The translations under genes and the position numbers were made by a program. A model generated the notes under the pieces. The model did not search any database and had not been told where the DNA came from. It saw nothing but the letters and a program-made list of their open reading frames with translations. From Flavobacterium saliperosum (GTDB lineage: Bacteria; Bacteroidota; Bacteroidia; Flavobacteriales; Flavobacteriaceae), in the NCBI RefSeq assembly GCF_900100625.1, contig NZ_FMTY01000001.1:372001-436000 (forward strand): a stretch of 64,000 nucleotides of DNA, in the 5' to 3' direction. This document shows positions 27,558-35,715 of this stretch, piece by piece (position 1 is the stretch's first letter; each line of letters starts with the position of its first letter).

Positions 27558-28175
27558 ATGAAAATCAATACTGCCGAATTTATAATCAGTAATTCCGAAG
27601 TGAGCAAGTGCCCGAAAGATCCTTTGCCGGAATATGCATTTATTGGTCGCTCCAATGTTGGAAAATCATCTTTGATCAACATGCTGACGAACCACAAAAA
27701 TTTGGCAAAAACTTCCGGCAGACCCGGAAAAACACAGTTGATTAATCATTTTAAAATTAACAACAATTGGTTTTTGGTCGATTTACCCGGATACGGTTAC
27801 GCCCGTGTTTCCAAGAAAACCAAGGAAGTTTTTCAAAAATTCATTACCGATTATTTCGAAACCCGGGAACAATTGGTTTGCGCTTTCGTTTTAATCGATA
27901 TCCGATTGGAAGCCCAAAAAATCGATTTGGAATTCATTACTTATTTAGGAGTAACCGAAGTGCCTTTTTGCATTGTTTTCACCAAAGCCGACAAAATCAG
28001 CAAGGGAAAAATCGATCAGCAAGTGGCCGCTTACAGAAAGCAGCTGTTAGCCAACAACTGGGAAGAGATGCCGCAATATTTTGTTACTTCCTCCACGGAA
28101 GGAAACGGAAGGGAACAACTATTGGAGTTTATTGATGGTGTAAACGACGAAGTGTTTAAGAATAACGAATTTTAA
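27558..28175 (+). CDS. engB: Ribosome biogenesis GTPase EngB (YihA/YsxC)
   Basis: GTPase needed for large ribosomal subunit assembly. The 205 residues hold all G motifs: G1 GRSNVGKSS (30-38), G2 region KTSGRPGKTQ, G3 DLPGYGYA, G4 FTKADK and G5 TSSTEG. Length is normal. It is followed by a strong bidirectional terminator shared with gldC. Confidence 0.96.
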   Translation: MKINTAEFIISNSEVSKCPKDPLPEYAFIGRSNVGKSSLINMLTNHKNLAKTSGRPGKTQLINHFKINNNWFLVDLPGYGYARVSKKTKEVFQKFITDYFETREQLVCAFVLIDIRLEAQKIDLEFITYLGVTEVPFCIVFTKADKISKGKIDQQVAAYRKQLLANNWEEMPQYFVTSSTEGNGREQLLEFIDGVNDEVFKNNEF

Positions 28176-28180
28176 AATAA

Positions 28181-28211
28181 AAAAAGCGTTCGCTTGGCGA
28201 ACGCTTTTTTT
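28181..28211. terminator. Bidirectional terminator between engB and gldC
   Basis: A 9-bp stem AGCGTTCGC/GCGAACGCT (28185-28193 with 28197-28205) has a 3-base loop. A-runs precede it and T-runs follow. Confidence 0.9.
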
Positions 28212-28212
28212 A

Positions 28213-28548
28213 TTACTTATTCAGCTCCAGTTTTTCGGCGAAATAATCACAGAAATCTTTCATGGTGGCCGTCATTTTTTCATCTTCGGTCGCACGATGG
28301 AACGTATCGGTCATGGCCACTAACGTTTGGTGGAAAAACACTTTCATTTCATCCACCGGCATGTCTTTCGTCCACAAATCAATTCGCAAAGTTTCTTGTG
28401 CCTTACTGTCCCATATGGAAAGCAACATTGCTTTAGCTTCTTCTGCATTGATTCCGCCGTCTTGCGCGGTCCATTTTATTTTTTCGGGAACTCTGTTTTC
28501 GTCTAATTCAACAGTCAGTTTTATTTCAGAGGTAATCGTTTTCGACAT
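28213..28548 (-). CDS. gldC: Gliding motility protein GldC
   Basis: 111 residues, soluble, no signal peptide, matching GldC of Flavobacterium johnsoniae in length and in the pattern SEIKLTVELDENRVPEKIKW then DMPVDEMKVFFHQTLVAM. In F. johnsoniae gldC mutants glide poorly and GldC is thought to stabilise or assist the GldB lipoprotein. The ATG shares one base with the gldB stop (TAATG), so the two are translationally coupled, as in F. johnsoniae. Confidence 0.88.
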   Translation of the reverse strand: MSKTITSEIKLTVELDENRVPEKIKWTAQDGGINAEEAKAMLLSIWDSKAQETLRIDLWTKDMPVDEMKVFFHQTLVAMTDTFHRATEDEKMTATMKDFCDYFAEKLELNK

Positions 28549-29507
28549 TATTTCTTGGGTTTGTATTTAGAATTATCAAAGATTTCTTTGGCATCCATAG
28601 CCAACATTTTCTGAAGACTCACGTCATTGTTATTCATATAGGAACGAACAATTTGCCAGCCCAGCCACTGCCCGACTCTGCCCGGCGATTCGTTATCAAT
28701 CTCCAGATAAAATTTCGAATACGGACCAACTGATACAAAGCGCTGCATCAATTTCACATCGGTATCATACAGTATCTTATTATTGATGAAATATTTCCAT
28801 ATTTCACTTTCGTTTTCCTTACACCATTGGATCTGTTCATCAGTATATTCAATTTTTACACCATCCGTAGCATCGGGTAACAACATGTCTTTCATATACA
28901 ATTCTTTACCGAAGTAAATCATTTGTCCGAGTAAACTTCTGTCGGTAGGCGGTGCGATTTTTCCCTGCGAAAAACTACTTACCAAATCCGGGAACATCTG
29001 CGAAGGTTCAAATCCCTGACGCATGTATTTCGGAAACCCTTCGTAATAACGATGGTCTTTACCCAAATAGGTGTCCAAGGAAATCAAGGCTAGGCTATCC
29101 GCATAAATCGCTTTGGCATCAGTATCCACTTCCGAAATCAAAGTAATCACTTTAGGCGTTTGGGTTTCCGGATAGTAAAATTTAATACGTTTGAACAATT
29201 GCTCCAAGTCGTCTTCGAAAGCGGAATTGTTTGGATATTTCTTTTTCACTTCGCCATACAACTCACGCAACAACGGATTGCTCAGTTTGTTGGTCCAAAC
29301 CGTATCAGCATTTCCGGCAGGAAAGAAAAAAGGATATTTATTTTTTAATTGGGGTAACTCTTCCGGCTTTGATTCGTAGAAAAGTTTATCAAAACGTTCG
29401 ATTTCCATTTTCACAGGAATAGCCTCTGCCGCTTCGGTCACTTTGTCCTCTTTTTTACAGGAAGCCAGACTAACGGCAAAAACTGCAAGTAACAAATACT
29501 TCTTCAT
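28548..29507 (-). CDS. gldB: Gliding motility lipoprotein GldB
   Basis: 319 residues beginning with a lipoprotein signal (MKKYLLLAVFAVSLASC, lipobox LASC, Cys17). The mature part contains the GldB features FDKLFYESKPEELPQLKNKY and YYEGFPKYMRQGFEPSQ. In F. johnsoniae GldB is required for gliding. It is transcribed with gldC from a TATATTTG box and is divergent from nadE. Confidence 0.92.
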   Translation of the reverse strand: MKKYLLLAVFAVSLASCKKEDKVTEAAEAIPVKMEIERFDKLFYESKPEELPQLKNKYPFFFPAGNADTVWTNKLSNPLLRELYGEVKKKYPNNSAFEDDLEQLFKRIKFYYPETQTPKVITLISEVDTDAKAIYADSLALISLDTYLGKDHRYYEGFPKYMRQGFEPSQMFPDLVSSFSQGKIAPPTDRSLLGQMIYFGKELYMKDMLLPDATDGVKIEYTDEQIQWCKENESEIWKYFINNKILYDTDVKLMQRFVSVGPYSKFYLEIDNESPGRVGQWLGWQIVRSYMNNNDVSLQKMLAMDAKEIFDNSKYKPKK

Positions 29508-29554
29508 AGTTCTTTTGTCAAAAATTTATACTTTTATAGCAAATAAATTCGGCG

Positions 29555-29562
29555 CAAATATA
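29555..29562 (-). promoter_or_regulatory. -7 box for gldB-gldC (TATATTTG)
   Basis: Exact match on the minus strand, 47 bases before the gldB ATG, in the 88-base divergent gap to nadE. Confidence 0.6.
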
Positions 29563-29595
29563 CGTCACAGTTTTATAAAATCTTCATAAATAATT

Positions 29596-30417
29596 ATGAC
29601 TTCATCAAACACATTTCAGGCAGATAAAATCAACATCCATATTGTTAACTGGTTACGGGATTATGCAGTAAACGCAAAAGTCAAGGGATTTGTTGTGGGG
29701 ATTTCCGGCGGTATAGATTCGGCACTAACCTCAACACTTTGTGCACAGACGGGCTTACCGACGTTATGCGTGGAAATGCCGATTCATCAGGCACCGAGCC
29801 AGGTTTCCAGAGGCAAAGAACACATCATACAATTGCAAAACCGTTTTCCGAATGTTTCCAGTACGGTTGCCGATCTGACTCCGGTTTTTGAAGAATTTAA
29901 AACCGAAGTCCCATCATCCGAAAACGAAGAACTGTTGAATTTAACCTTAGCCAATACCCGTGCCCGACTTCGCATGACCACATTGTATTATTTTGCCGGA
30001 CTGCAAAGCGCTTTGGTTGCCGGTACCGGAAATAAAGTGGAAGATTTCGGTGTGGGATTTTTTACGAAATATGGTGATGGTGGTGTTGATATCAGTCCGA
30101 TTGCCGATTTACTGAAGAGTGAAGTCCGAAAATTAGCCGCCTATTTACAGGTTCCCGAAAGCATCTTAAAAGCCAAACCCACCGATGGTTTATTTACCGA
30201 TGCTGCTTATGAAGACGAACGCAGCGATGAAGACCAATTGGGCGCCAGCTATGACGAATTGGAAGTTGCTATGGCCGCATTGGCAGCAGGAAAAACCGAA
30301 AATGACTTTGAAGGACGCGAGAAAGATGTTTTCAAAATTTTCTTACGGTTAAATACGATAAATCAACATAAAATGAACTTAATTCCGGTCTGTAAAATTC
30401 CTTTTGAATTGAAATAA
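29596..30417 (+). CDS. nadE: Ammonia-dependent NAD synthetase
   Basis: Makes NAD from deamido-NAD, ATP and ammonia. The 273 residues carry the PP-loop FVVGISGGIDSALTSTL (about 32-48) and the C-terminal motif GDGGVDISPIADL with KPTDGLFTDAAYEDERSDEDQLG. The N-terminal glutaminase (nitrilase) domain is absent, so it should use free ammonia. It is divergent from gldB. Confidence 0.95.
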   Translation: MTSSNTFQADKINIHIVNWLRDYAVNAKVKGFVVGISGGIDSALTSTLCAQTGLPTLCVEMPIHQAPSQVSRGKEHIIQLQNRFPNVSSTVADLTPVFEEFKTEVPSSENEELLNLTLANTRARLRMTTLYYFAGLQSALVAGTGNKVEDFGVGFFTKYGDGGVDISPIADLLKSEVRKLAAYLQVPESILKAKPTDGLFTDAAYEDERSDEDQLGASYDELEVAMAALAAGKTENDFEGREKDVFKIFLRLNTINQHKMNLIPVCKIPFELK

Positions 30418-30458
30418 ATTTCTTTCATTGATTATCAATACTTTATATTTTTTTTTAG

Positions 30459-30466
30459 TACCTTTA
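30459..30466 (+). promoter_or_regulatory. Possible -7 box for the response regulator (TACCTTTA)
   Basis: One mismatch to TAnnTTTG, 29 bases before the ATG. No terminator separates nadE from this gene, so read-through is also possible. Confidence 0.35.
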
Positions 30467-30495
30467 CAGGATAATTACTATTAAAAATTGATAAA

Positions 30496-31125
30496 ATGAT
30501 AAAAGTGTGTTTAGCCGACAATCACCCTGTCGTACAATTTGGGGTGAAGTCCTACTTTAAAGACAATGCGGATATTAGTCTTGTAGGAGTCGTTAGTAAT
30601 TTGGACGATTTGGACGAAATACTAAAGAAAAAATCTATGGATGTGATAGTTCTTGATTTAGAACTGGAAGGACTGTCAAGCATCAACGTTGTGAAATCAT
30701 TGATTAGAGATTACTCCGATACAAAAATTGTAGTTTTCACTAATCTAGGAGAACAAATTTATGCACCAAATGCCCTTAAGGCCGGTGTTTCTGCTTATAT
30801 TCATAAAAATTCAAAACTTGAAGATTTAGAAAGTGCGATTAAAAAAGTAAATGACGGTGCTGTAATTTTCAGTGATGCCGTGAAGAAAAATCTGGCATTG
30901 CTTAACAAAGGTAAGAAGTCAGACCGCTTGTACCGAAAATTATCTTCCCGTGAAATTGAAGTTTTACGCTATTTGAGCGACGGAAAAAAGAACAAGGAAA
31001 TTGCAAAATTATTGACGTTAAACGAAAAAACCATCAGTACATACAAATTGCGTTTACTAACAAAATTGCATGTAACCAATTTGGTTGATTTGGTAAATAA
31101 GGCTAAAACACTCGAAATCGTTTAG
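30496..31125 (+). CDS. Orphan LuxR-type response regulator
   Basis: 209 residues: an N-terminal receiver domain (about 1-120) with acidic D8, phospho-acceptor D54 in VIVLDLEL, T82 and K104, then a LuxR/FixJ helix-turn-helix (about 145-205; LSSREIEVLRYLSDGKKNKEIAKLL). All key receiver residues are present, so phosphorylation is plausible. No histidine kinase gene lies in the window. Target genes are unknown. Its stop codon overlaps the convergent dnaG stop. Confidence 0.9.
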   Translation: MIKVCLADNHPVVQFGVKSYFKDNADISLVGVVSNLDDLDEILKKKSMDVIVLDLELEGLSSINVVKSLIRDYSDTKIVVFTNLGEQIYAPNALKAGVSAYIHKNSKLEDLESAIKKVNDGAVIFSDAVKKNLALLNKGKKSDRLYRKLSSREIEVLRYLSDGKKNKEIAKLLTLNEKTISTYKLRLLTKLHVTNLVDLVNKAKTLEIV

Positions 31126-33098
31126 CTGTATCGGGAAAGAACTCTACCTAATTTTGAAGAAAAAGAATTAATCAGTGTGTAATAATCTACAGCAGTAGAG
31201 AGAATTTCAGAGTTATCGGCTTCCGGTTCGCTTGAAATGCTGTTCTTTAAATCATTGATAATTTTATCCACTAAAAACCAGCGTAAAGTCAGTATCGTTT
31301 CTGAAACATATTGACTTATCGTCTGGTTTTTTTGCTTTACGACAATTTGTTTCGATTCCCAATTGTGCAAAACCTCACGCTCCTCTTCCATAAGAATATG
31401 TGTCACTTCCTGAGCCAATTCGGGCTCCAGGCGCATTAAATACTGCTCCAATTCGAAGGTTTCGTGTTGGTGAAAATAATTCACCATATCATTGTAAATG
31501 GCTCTAAACAAAGGATTCGCCAGCTCCACTTCATCTTCCTGTAAACTCAGGTAAATGCGTTGGTAGACCTTATAAGTGTTCATTTCCTTTACCTCTATGG
31601 CTTCGCCGTCTTCATTGGCTTTCAGCAAAACATCTTCAAACTCCTCTTCTGCCATACCGTACAAAAGTAAAATCTCGATAATCTTACGTTCCAGTTCGTA
31701 TTGCACATCCACCGTAGAAGCCACCGCTTCGGGAACATTCTTAACGACTTCAAACGCTTTCTGATCGGTTTTTTGTTTTTTACCTGCTTCGTGAATGTCT
31801 TTCTGAACGAGTTGCGCCAGCGTATTGAAAAGCACTTCTTCGGAAATATCCATGATTCGGGAACACTCCTGAACATAAATTTCCCGTTTGATTTTGTCCG
31901 GAATTTTGGAAATGCTCGTTACCATATCGCGAATAAGTTCCGCCTTCTTGATCGGATCATTTTTGGCTTCCTTCATCAGTAAGGACGCTTTAAATTGGAT
32001 AAAGTCCATCGCGTTTTCACTGAGGTACTTCACCAACTCATCATAGGGTGTTTTCTTGGCAAAACTGTCTGGGTCATCGCCTTCCGGAAAGGTGCAGACT
32101 TTAACATTCATGCCTTCTTCCAGAATCAGATCGATTCCGCGCACCGAAGCACGCAATCCCGCAGCATCCCCGTCGAACAATACCGTAATATTTTTAGTCA
32201 ATCGGTTTACCAATCGGATTTGATCCGGGGTTAACGCCGTACCTGAAGAAGCCACTACGTTTTCAATTCCGGCCTGATGCATTTGGATTACATCGGTATA
32301 CCCTTCCACCAAAAAACAGTTGTCCTGTTTGGCGATAGCCTGTTTGGCATGAAAAATTCCGTAAAGCACTTTACTCTTATGGTAAATTTCACTTTCGGGA
32401 GAATTCAGGTATTTTGCTGCTTTTTTATCGTTGGATAAGATTCGGCCCCCAAAACCCAGGACACGTCCCGACATACTCTGAATCGGAAACATCACCCTGC
32501 CTTTGAAACGGTCGAACTGTTTGTCGTCTTTAACAATCGTCAATCCCGTTTTGTCTAGATAGTCCAGCTTATATCCTTTACCCAAGGCTTCCATAGTGAA
32601 AGCATCCCAGGTTTCCGGGGAATACCCTAATCCGAATTTTTCAATCGTATCTTTCGTAAACCCGCGCTCCTTGAAATAAGAATAGCCAATCGCCTTTCCT
32701 TCATCAGTATGCATTAAAACATTGTGAAAATACTTTTGGGCAAATTCCGAAACCAGATACATACTCTCTTTTTCATTGGCTTCTGCCTTATCGTCGTCGG
32801 TTTGTTCGGTTTCCTCGATTTCGATATTGTATTTTTTAGCCAAATACCGAATCGCTTCCGGATACGAAAAATGCTCGTGCTCCATTAGGAAAGTTACCGC
32901 ATTCCCTCCTTTTCCGGAACTGAAATCCTTCCAAATCTGTTTCACGGGCGACACCATAAACGAAGGCGACTTCTCGTTGGAGAACGGACTCAATCCTTTC
33001 AGATTGCTCCCGGCGCGTTTCAATTGCACAAAATCACCAATAACCTCCTCGACACGAGCGGTTTCAAATACGGTTTCTATGGTATTTTGTGAAATCAT
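31122..33098 (-). CDS. dnaG: DNA primase DnaG with degenerate zinc finger
   Basis: Makes RNA primers for replication. The 658 residues show the primase core, with TOPRIM motifs LVEGYTDVIQM and LFDGDAAGLRA, the RNAP basic motif region FKGRVMFPI, and a helical C-terminal helicase-binding domain. The N-terminal CHC2 zinc-finger region is aligned but all four ligands are replaced: S37 and S40 in LSPFSNEK, D58 and S61 in WKDFSSGKGGN. The fold may persist without zinc; from memory this is shared by flavobacterial relatives. The gene overlaps the response regulator end by 4 bases and is preceded by an octamer array. Confidence 0.95.
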   Translation of the reverse strand: MISQNTIETVFETARVEEVIGDFVQLKRAGSNLKGLSPFSNEKSPSFMVSPVKQIWKDFSSGKGGNAVTFLMEHEHFSYPEAIRYLAKKYNIEIEETEQTDDDKAEANEKESMYLVSEFAQKYFHNVLMHTDEGKAIGYSYFKERGFTKDTIEKFGLGYSPETWDAFTMEALGKGYKLDYLDKTGLTIVKDDKQFDRFKGRVMFPIQSMSGRVLGFGGRILSNDKKAAKYLNSPESEIYHKSKVLYGIFHAKQAIAKQDNCFLVEGYTDVIQMHQAGIENVVASSGTALTPDQIRLVNRLTKNITVLFDGDAAGLRASVRGIDLILEEGMNVKVCTFPEGDDPDSFAKKTPYDELVKYLSENAMDFIQFKASLLMKEAKNDPIKKAELIRDMVTSISKIPDKIKREIYVQECSRIMDISEEVLFNTLAQLVQKDIHEAGKKQKTDQKAFEVVKNVPEAVASTVDVQYELERKIIEILLLYGMAEEEFEDVLLKANEDGEAIEVKEMNTYKVYQRIYLSLQEDEVELANPLFRAIYNDMVNYFHQHETFELEQYLMRLEPELAQEVTHILMEEEREVLHNWESKQIVVKQKNQTISQYVSETILTLRWFLVDKIINDLKNSISSEPEADNSEILSTAVDYYTLINSFSSKLGRVLSRYS

Positions 33099-33101
33099 TT
33101 T

Positions 33102-33141
33102 TTAGTTGGAAAGTCCCAAAGATACAAAGTTCCAAAGTTTA
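33102..33141 (-). repeat. Degenerate 8-bp tandem repeat in front of dnaG
   Basis: Plus-strand units are TTAGTTGG, AAAGTCCC, AAAGATAC, AAAGTTCC and AAAGTTTA. On the coding strand they read NNACTTTG-like, ending in CAACTAAAAA directly before the dnaG ATG. Confidence 0.8.
33117..33124 (-). promoter_or_regulatory. -7 box for dnaG (TATCTTTG) inside the octamer array
   Basis: Exact TAnnTTTG on the minus strand, 18 bases before the ATG. One of the octamers makes up this box. Confidence 0.5.
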
Positions 33142-33251
33142 AACAGAATTTCTGAAATTTTTCCTTAATCAAATATCCGAACAAATCCATAACCTTACGA
33201 AAACACATGGAACAATGGGCGTGTTAAGGAAATTCAATCTTTGAATTAAAC

Positions 33252-33284
33252 AAAAAAGGTGCCACTTTTGAAGACACCTTTTTT
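33252..33284 (-). terminator. Terminator of the ECF sigma operon
   Basis: AAAAAAGGTG (33252-33261) pairs with CACCTTTTTT (33275-33284) across a 13-base loop. On the minus strand a T-run ends it, 22 bases past the stop of the outer-membrane protein gene. Confidence 0.75.
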
Positions 33285-33306
33285 AAAAGTATGAAACTAA
33301 AACAAA

Positions 33307-34347
33307 TTAATTCAAATCGAAACGGATTCCCAAGGAAACATTATTCTGTTCCACCGGATTATCCTTGAACAACGGACTCAAATCGTATTTCGCATACAAA
33401 CTGGTTTGCCCCCAACCAATGTAAGAACTCAAGCCGTAATTCCAGTCGTTCACATTCCAACTTCCTTTTTGCTTTTCCTTGATTCGGTAACCGTCCACTT
33501 CATACGAAAGGAACTGTTTGGAATTGATATTGTACCCTGCAAAACCTCCTACTCCCAATCGGAAACCATCGTGTGACTTATAGAATTTTTTACCTTCTTT
33601 AACCGATTTTTTAGAAAAATCGAATTCCAAATGCAACGGAACCGCTATGTAAACATTTTTAAAGTAGGTGTCTTTTTTTCTCAAATCTACCGGAAAGGTT
33701 TCCAGAACTGTTTCTTTACCGTTATCCACAAAATAGCGATTGTCGGTTGGCGCTACAATATTGTACATGAAAGACAATCCGTATTTGAAATGCAACAGAT
33801 TACTTTCTTTAGCCAAACGGGTTCTTTTGGTAAAACCCCACTCGTAAAATACCGAGCGTAGATACCCGAAATCTGAATTCGCCACAGCACCATCCGTCAC
33901 CAGGTTATTGACCCCTCCGGCGATAACAAACTGACTGGTGGTTCTTTTTTCTTTTCCCTCTTCATTTAATTCACCTCCTGAAACCGTTATACCGAAGCGA
34001 TGTTTTTTTCTGGTCTTGGTGGTGTCGCTGATTTTACCTTCCACTTTTTCCTGCACCAGAGCATTTAGTTTTTCTTGCTCCAAAGCCACACGGTCTTCGA
34101 TTTTCTTGGCCTGAACCGTTGCCACTTCAATTTTCATTTTATCGGCCTGCTCCTGAGTTAACCTCCCCATTTCAAGCTGCTTGTTAATGTCGTCCACCTG
34201 ATCTTTCAAGGCTTGTTTTTCCTCTTTAGTGATGAACTCAATGTTTTGAGCGATGGTTTTCGCACGTTGTTCAAAGGTTTCCTGCGCAGTGATTTTGCTT
34301 ACGAAAAAGCATAACGATACCACTACATAAAAAATGATTTTCTGCAT
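33307..34347 (-). CDS. Exported protein with coiled coil and outer-membrane beta-barrel
   Basis: 346 residues. A signal peptide (MQKIIFYVVVSLCFFVSKIT, cleavage near TAQ) is followed by a charged coiled coil (about 25-105; KEEKQALKDQVDDINKQLE) and then aromatic-rich strands to the end, finishing in VSLGIRFDLN with a C-terminal residue pattern typical of beta-barrels. It is the third gene of an operon with an ECF sigma factor and a single-span membrane protein, so it may be made under that sigma factor or act in envelope sensing. Function unknown. Confidence 0.72.
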   Translation of the reverse strand: MQKIIFYVVVSLCFFVSKITAQETFEQRAKTIAQNIEFITKEEKQALKDQVDDINKQLEMGRLTQEQADKMKIEVATVQAKKIEDRVALEQEKLNALVQEKVEGKISDTTKTRKKHRFGITVSGGELNEEGKEKRTTSQFVIAGGVNNLVTDGAVANSDFGYLRSVFYEWGFTKRTRLAKESNLLHFKYGLSFMYNIVAPTDNRYFVDNGKETVLETFPVDLRKKDTYFKNVYIAVPLHLEFDFSKKSVKEGKKFYKSHDGFRLGVGGFAGYNINSKQFLSYEVDGYRIKEKQKGSWNVNDWNYGLSSYIGWGQTSLYAKYDLSPLFKDNPVEQNNVSLGIRFDLN

Positions 34348-34383
34348 AATTTAAAAATTTAACTGTTCGATTTTTGATTGTTT

Positions 34384-35067
34384 TTACTCGTAATTTCTAT
34401 TGGCCACAGCCGTTTTTACCGTTTTAAAATTTCGGTTTAACCGTTGCAAGGTGGTTTCTCTGAATTCCTGATTCAATTCGCCTTCCACCGAAGACAGTAA
34501 CGAATTGGCATTGACTTTCACCTGTGGCTTTTCTTTGGGCACATCGGCTATGGCTAATAACTTTTCGGTATCCGCAGTAGCCTTTTGCGTTTCAGGTTCC
34601 TTTTTCGGAGTGACTTCAACGATTTCTTCTTTTGCTGTTTGTTGTTGAAAATCAGTGTTTGTTTTCGTTTCCGACGCCTTGTTTTTCTTCGTTGCTGCAA
34701 CCGGTTGGTTTTCGGCAATCGCTTCGTATTTTTTTCCTTCCGAGATTACCTGCTCAGTTACATTATTTATCGCTTCCGAAGCTTGCTGATTTTCCAATAC
34801 AGGTTGTTTCTCATCTGATGTTCCAACGGTTGGATTCGTCAATCGGATTTCCGGATTCGCGTTTTCCTGTTGCAGTAAAAACAAACCCACTGCAAAAAAC
34901 AAGGCCAAACTTGCAGCAATGAAAAGAAAGGTATTGTTGCGTTTCGGTTTTTTATTCTCGGCTACCGAAAGCATTGCATCCAATCGGTCCCAAGCCGCTT
35001 CAGAAGGCTGAATCTCTCTGGCATTCAGCTTTTTTCTGAAATCCTCTTCCATTTTATTCGGTTCCAT
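34384..35067 (-). CDS. Single-span membrane protein, candidate anti-sigma factor
   Basis: 227 residues: a short N-terminal cytosolic part (MEEDFRKKLNAREIQPSEAAWDRLDAML is the conserved start, shown here only in outline), one membrane helix (about 47-66, FLFIAASLALFFAVGLFLL) and a Glu/Lys/Thr-rich periplasmic tail. It overlaps the upstream ECF sigma gene by 14 bases, the usual layout of sigma/anti-sigma pairs. It has no zinc-binding HxxxCxxC anti-sigma motif, so the role is inferred from position and topology. Confidence 0.6.
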   Translation of the reverse strand: MEPNKMEEDFRKKLNAREIQPSEAAWDRLDAMLSVAENKKPKRNNTFLFIAASLALFFAVGLFLLQQENANPEIRLTNPTVGTSDEKQPVLENQQASEAINNVTEQVISEGKKYEAIAENQPVAATKKNKASETKTNTDFQQQTAKEEIVEVTPKKEPETQKATADTEKLLAIADVPKEKPQVKVNANSLLSSVEGELNQEFRETTLQRLNRNFKTVKTAVANRNYE

Positions 35068-35614
35068 TTTGATAATTTTTAAGTTTATTCACTTGATTTT
35101 GGAGCATTTTTCGGGCGTGAGACAACTGCGATTTTGAAGTTCCCTCACTGATGTTCAGCATTTCGGCAATTTCCTGATGTTTGTATCCTTCAATCGCATA
35201 AAGATTAAACACCATTCGGTACCCATCCGGAAGATTATCAATCAGAAACTGAATGTCCTCCACGGAAAACTGACTTTCAATATTATTAAACCGTTCTTCA
35301 AAAAAGTTTTCGTCTTCCGTAAACTTCACCTGCTTCTGAACCCTTAAAAAAGAGATACTTTCATTAACCATGACACGTCGGATCCAGCCTTCAAAACTGC
35401 CTTTGTGTTCGAAGTTTTTCAGATTGGAAAACACTTTCATGAAAGCGGTTATCATCACATCTTCTGCCTGATGCACATCCTTAATATATTGTCGGCACAC
35501 ACTCAACATCTTGGGAGCGAATTGCGAATAAATCTTATGCTGGGCGTGTCGGTTATTCTCGACAGCCAACTGGATGATTTCTTTTTCGCTCTGATGTAAG
35601 TCGATTACTTTCAT
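35054..35614 (-). CDS. ECF-type RNA polymerase sigma factor
   Basis: 186 residues with sigma region 2 (YSQFAPKMLSVCRQYIKDVH, then AEDVMITAFMKVFSNL) and region 4 (YRMVFNLYAIEGYKHQEIAEML), but no regions 1 or 3, hence the extracytoplasmic-function class. It heads an operon with a membrane anti-sigma candidate and an outer-membrane protein. I see no clear TAnnTTTG box, which would fit transcription by itself, but this is not shown. Confidence 0.9.
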   Translation of the reverse strand: MKVIDLHQSEKEIIQLAVENNRHAQHKIYSQFAPKMLSVCRQYIKDVHQAEDVMITAFMKVFSNLKNFEHKGSFEGWIRRVMVNESISFLRVQKQVKFTEDENFFEERFNNIESQFSVEDIQFLIDNLPDGYRMVFNLYAIEGYKHQEIAEMLNISEGTSKSQLSHARKMLQNQVNKLKNYQNGTE

Positions 35615-35715
35615 TTACTGCTTCTTTTTCGAAATCGGATTTTACAAATAATAACCGACTTCTATTAGCATAGACGACTGTAGTTTCAAAATAGTTGTAT
35701 GAAGATGAAAAAAAA

